This document shows positions 13,643 through 14,522 of a stretch of 14,522 bases of DNA, piece after piece; position 1 is the stretch's first letter, and the number at the start of each line of letters is the position of its first letter. Origin of the DNA: Oscillospiraceae bacterium (GTDB lineage: Bacteria > Bacillota_A > Clostridia > Oscillospirales > WRJC01); the NCBI GenBank assembly GCA_009785015.1, contig WQXD01000064.1:1-14522 (forward strand), written 5' to 3'. The notes beneath the pieces were generated by a model. It did no database searches. It was not told the origin of the DNA and was given only the letters and a program-made list of their open reading frames with translations. Both the position numbers and the translations under genes were made by a program.

Positions 13643-14042
13643 ATGAAATATCTTGGTTTCTGATGTATTCCTGTAGTGTCTTATGTGTGCGTTCGCTGAC
13701 GGAAGCCACAAAATAAGAATTGCTCCAAAAAAAAGGCTTCCAATAAAACTTGCTCAAATAATCCGCAAACTCTTTCCGCAACAGAAGTGACGATACAGTT
13801 TTAAAATTGTTAATCAACTTGCTTAATTTTACCTGCGGCGGAGCCTCAAACATAACGTGAATATGGTCATACTCCGTGTTAATTTCGAATATCCTGCAAT
13901 TCCAGTTTGTCTCAAAAAGATTCCGCGCAATTTCCAAAAGGCGTTTAGCAACATTTTCTGTTAAGATTTTATTCCTGTACTTTGTGACAATCACTAAAAG
14001 ATATTCAAGGTCATAAATAATGTGTCTATTCTTGTTCAACAT
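13620..14042 (-). CDS. tnpA: IS200/IS605 family Y1 transposase TnpA
   Basis: This 140-residue protein is a full-length single-strand HUH transposase. The metal-binding HUH motif is H60-I-H62 in EYDHIHVMF, and the catalytic tyrosine is Tyr126 in LQEYIRNQ, at the usual position on the C-terminal helix. The strand KPFFWSNSYFVASV (102-115) is typical of the family. It cuts and rejoins the element's hairpin ends as a dimer. The ATG at 14042 is preceded by AAGGGGG with about 7-nt spacing. All catalytic residues are present, so it looks functional. It diverges from tnpB across 67 bases. Confidence 0.93.
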   Translation of the reverse strand: MLNKNRHIIYDLEYLLVIVTKYRNKILTENVAKRLLEIARNLFETNWNCRIFEINTEYDHIHVMFEAPPQVKLSKLINNFKTVSSLLLRKEFADYLSKFYWKPFFWSNSYFVASVSERTHKTLQEYIRNQDISYFAPNRA

Positions 14043-14054
14043 GATAAATCCCCC

Positions 14055-14083
14055 TTGACAACTAAATGGTTTTGAGATATAAT
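14055..14083 (+). promoter_or_regulatory. Consensus promoter of tnpB
   Basis: TTGACA (14055-14060) and TATAAT (14078-14083) are both perfect and separated by exactly 17 bases. The -35 box is just upstream of the tnpA start codon on the other strand. An AAGGAGGTG ribosome binding site follows before ATG 14110. Confidence 0.8.
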
Positions 14084-14086
14084 AAC

Positions 14087-14115
14087 ATTATAGCATAAGG
14101 AGGTGCGAAATGCAA
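14087..14115 (-). promoter_or_regulatory. Promoter of tnpA, face-to-face with the tnpB promoter
   Basis: On the minus strand TG-C-TATAAT (14087-14095) is an extended -10, with TTGCAT (14110-14115) as a weak -35 at 17 bases. The -35 overlaps the tnpB start codon, so the two promoters converge over each other and polymerase binding may interfere. Confidence 0.55.
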
Positions 14116-14522
14116 ATAGTAACGTCATATAAAATAAAGATCAAAAACCATAATGATATATTCGAGAAATTATTGGCTATATACCGCGAAGCGTTATCGT
14201 ACCTTATACTGGTAGTCGATGCCGAGTGGGATACTGTCAAGGATATAACAGGGACAAAAGCGCAAGCGATGTACATAGAACGGCTAACACACGGGACAAA
14301 GAACAGAATAGCGAAATATGAATTCGACGAGCGGTACTATAAGTTTCCGTCGTACCTGCGGCGGAGCGCAATCAACGACGCAATAGGGAAAGTATCGTCA
14401 TACCGAGCCAACTACGAGAAGTGGAACAACAAGGGGCGCAAAGGCGGCGAGCCGACTTTACAGACAAAGCATTACGCCTACCCGGCGTTGTTCCGTGACA
14501 ATATGTATGTGCGCGACGACGA
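14110..14522 (+). CDS. tnpB: TnpB, RNA-guided nuclease of the IS200/IS605 element (N-terminal part; runs off window)
   Basis: The frame is open from ATG 14110 to the window end, giving 137 residues of a protein usually about 400 long. The visible part matches the TnpB N-terminal wedge/REC region: MQIVTSYKIKI, then YYKFPSYLRRSAINDAIGKV (two stretches), SYRANYEKW, and YPALFRDNMYVR, as seen in IS605 OrfB proteins of Clostridia. The RuvC catalytic residues and zinc finger are not in the window, so activity cannot be judged. The start is strongly supported by AAGGAGGTG. TnpB proteins cut DNA next to a TAM guided by an RNA from the element's right end, and help keep the element in place after excision by TnpA. 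If the left junction is right, the TAM would be TTGAT. Confidence 0.88.
   Translation, partial: MQIVTSYKIKIKNHNDIFEKLLAIYREALSYLILVVDAEWDTVKDITGTKAQAMYIERLTHGTKNRIAKYEFDERYYKFPSYLRRSAINDAIGKVSSYRANYEKWNNKGRKGGEPTLQTKHYAYPALFRDNMYVRDD

Larger units (their letters stand above)
13583..14522 (+). mobile_element. IS200/IS605-type element, left end to internal tnpB (right end outside window)
   Basis: The element holds tnpA (minus) and tnpB (plus) diverging from a short promoter region, the classic IS605 layout. The left boundary is placed after TTGAT at 13582 because the interrupted gene loses similarity there. Elements of this family transpose as single strands, make no target duplication and have hairpin ends rather than terminal inverted repeats. 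The right end and any guide (omega) RNA at the tnpB 3' end are beyond the window. Confidence 0.7.

Noticed and set aside
14088..14276. Minus-strand open frame opposite the tnpB start
   Set aside because: It overlaps tnpB and the shared promoter region and has no protein family features.
1..14522. CRISPR array, tRNA or rRNA genes
   Set aside because: No spaced direct repeats, no cloverleaf with a recognisable T-arm and no rRNA-like conserved stretch were seen by reading both strands.

Overview
The window looks like a chromosomal accessory stretch from a low-to-mid GC member of the Bacillota, probably a Clostridia-like anaerobe. The reasons are strong Shine-Dalgarno sequences (AAGGAGG types), sigma-A-like promoters, and protein families typical of that group. 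This placement is inference; no rRNA or other taxonomic marker is present.

Layout. (1) Bases 1-837 hold the 3' end of a gene whose C-terminus resembles the tail of FAD-dependent oxidoreductases with a discoidin-like domain. (2) Bases 851-6931 on the minus strand form an apparent four-gene operon, read in the order ABC exporter half, DUF1854 protein, second ABC exporter half, pyridoxamine kinase. Both ABC proteins carry an unusual N-terminal extension ending in a four-cysteine zinc-ribbon-like motif. (3) A divergent promoter region (6932-7126) separates that operon from a plus-strand pair: an unrecognised 129-residue protein and a cytosolic CE15-like (glucuronoyl esterase family) hydrolase. 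(4) Bases 8776-10593 hold two convergent AraC-type regulators with GyrI-like effector domains around a bidirectional terminator. Each carries an in-frame Shine-Dalgarno plus ATG exactly where the effector domain begins (Met128 in both). (5) Bases 10804-13609 hold a GrpB-aminoglycoside phosphotransferase fusion, a small P-loop kinase, a NUDIX hydrolase and the stump of a nucleotidyltransferase. (6) From about 13583 to the window end lies an IS200/IS605-type element with divergent tnpA and tnpB; tnpB runs off the end.

How the parts fit together. The ABC/DUF1854 genes probably act as one export system of unknown substrate. The right half reads as a small-molecule modification or stress island (phosphotransferase, kinase, NUDIX, nucleotidyltransferase) with its own regulators. 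Its last gene was interrupted by the IS element. The nucleotidyltransferase similarity stops at the metal-binding Asp-x-Asp motif, right after the pentamer TTGAT, which is the known target and TAM of ISDra2.

The most interesting points are the internal start sites in the two AraC genes, the zinc-ribbon N-termini of the ABC pair, the GrpB-APH fusion with its sharp internal composition change, and the IS junction. No tRNA, rRNA or CRISPR array was seen.
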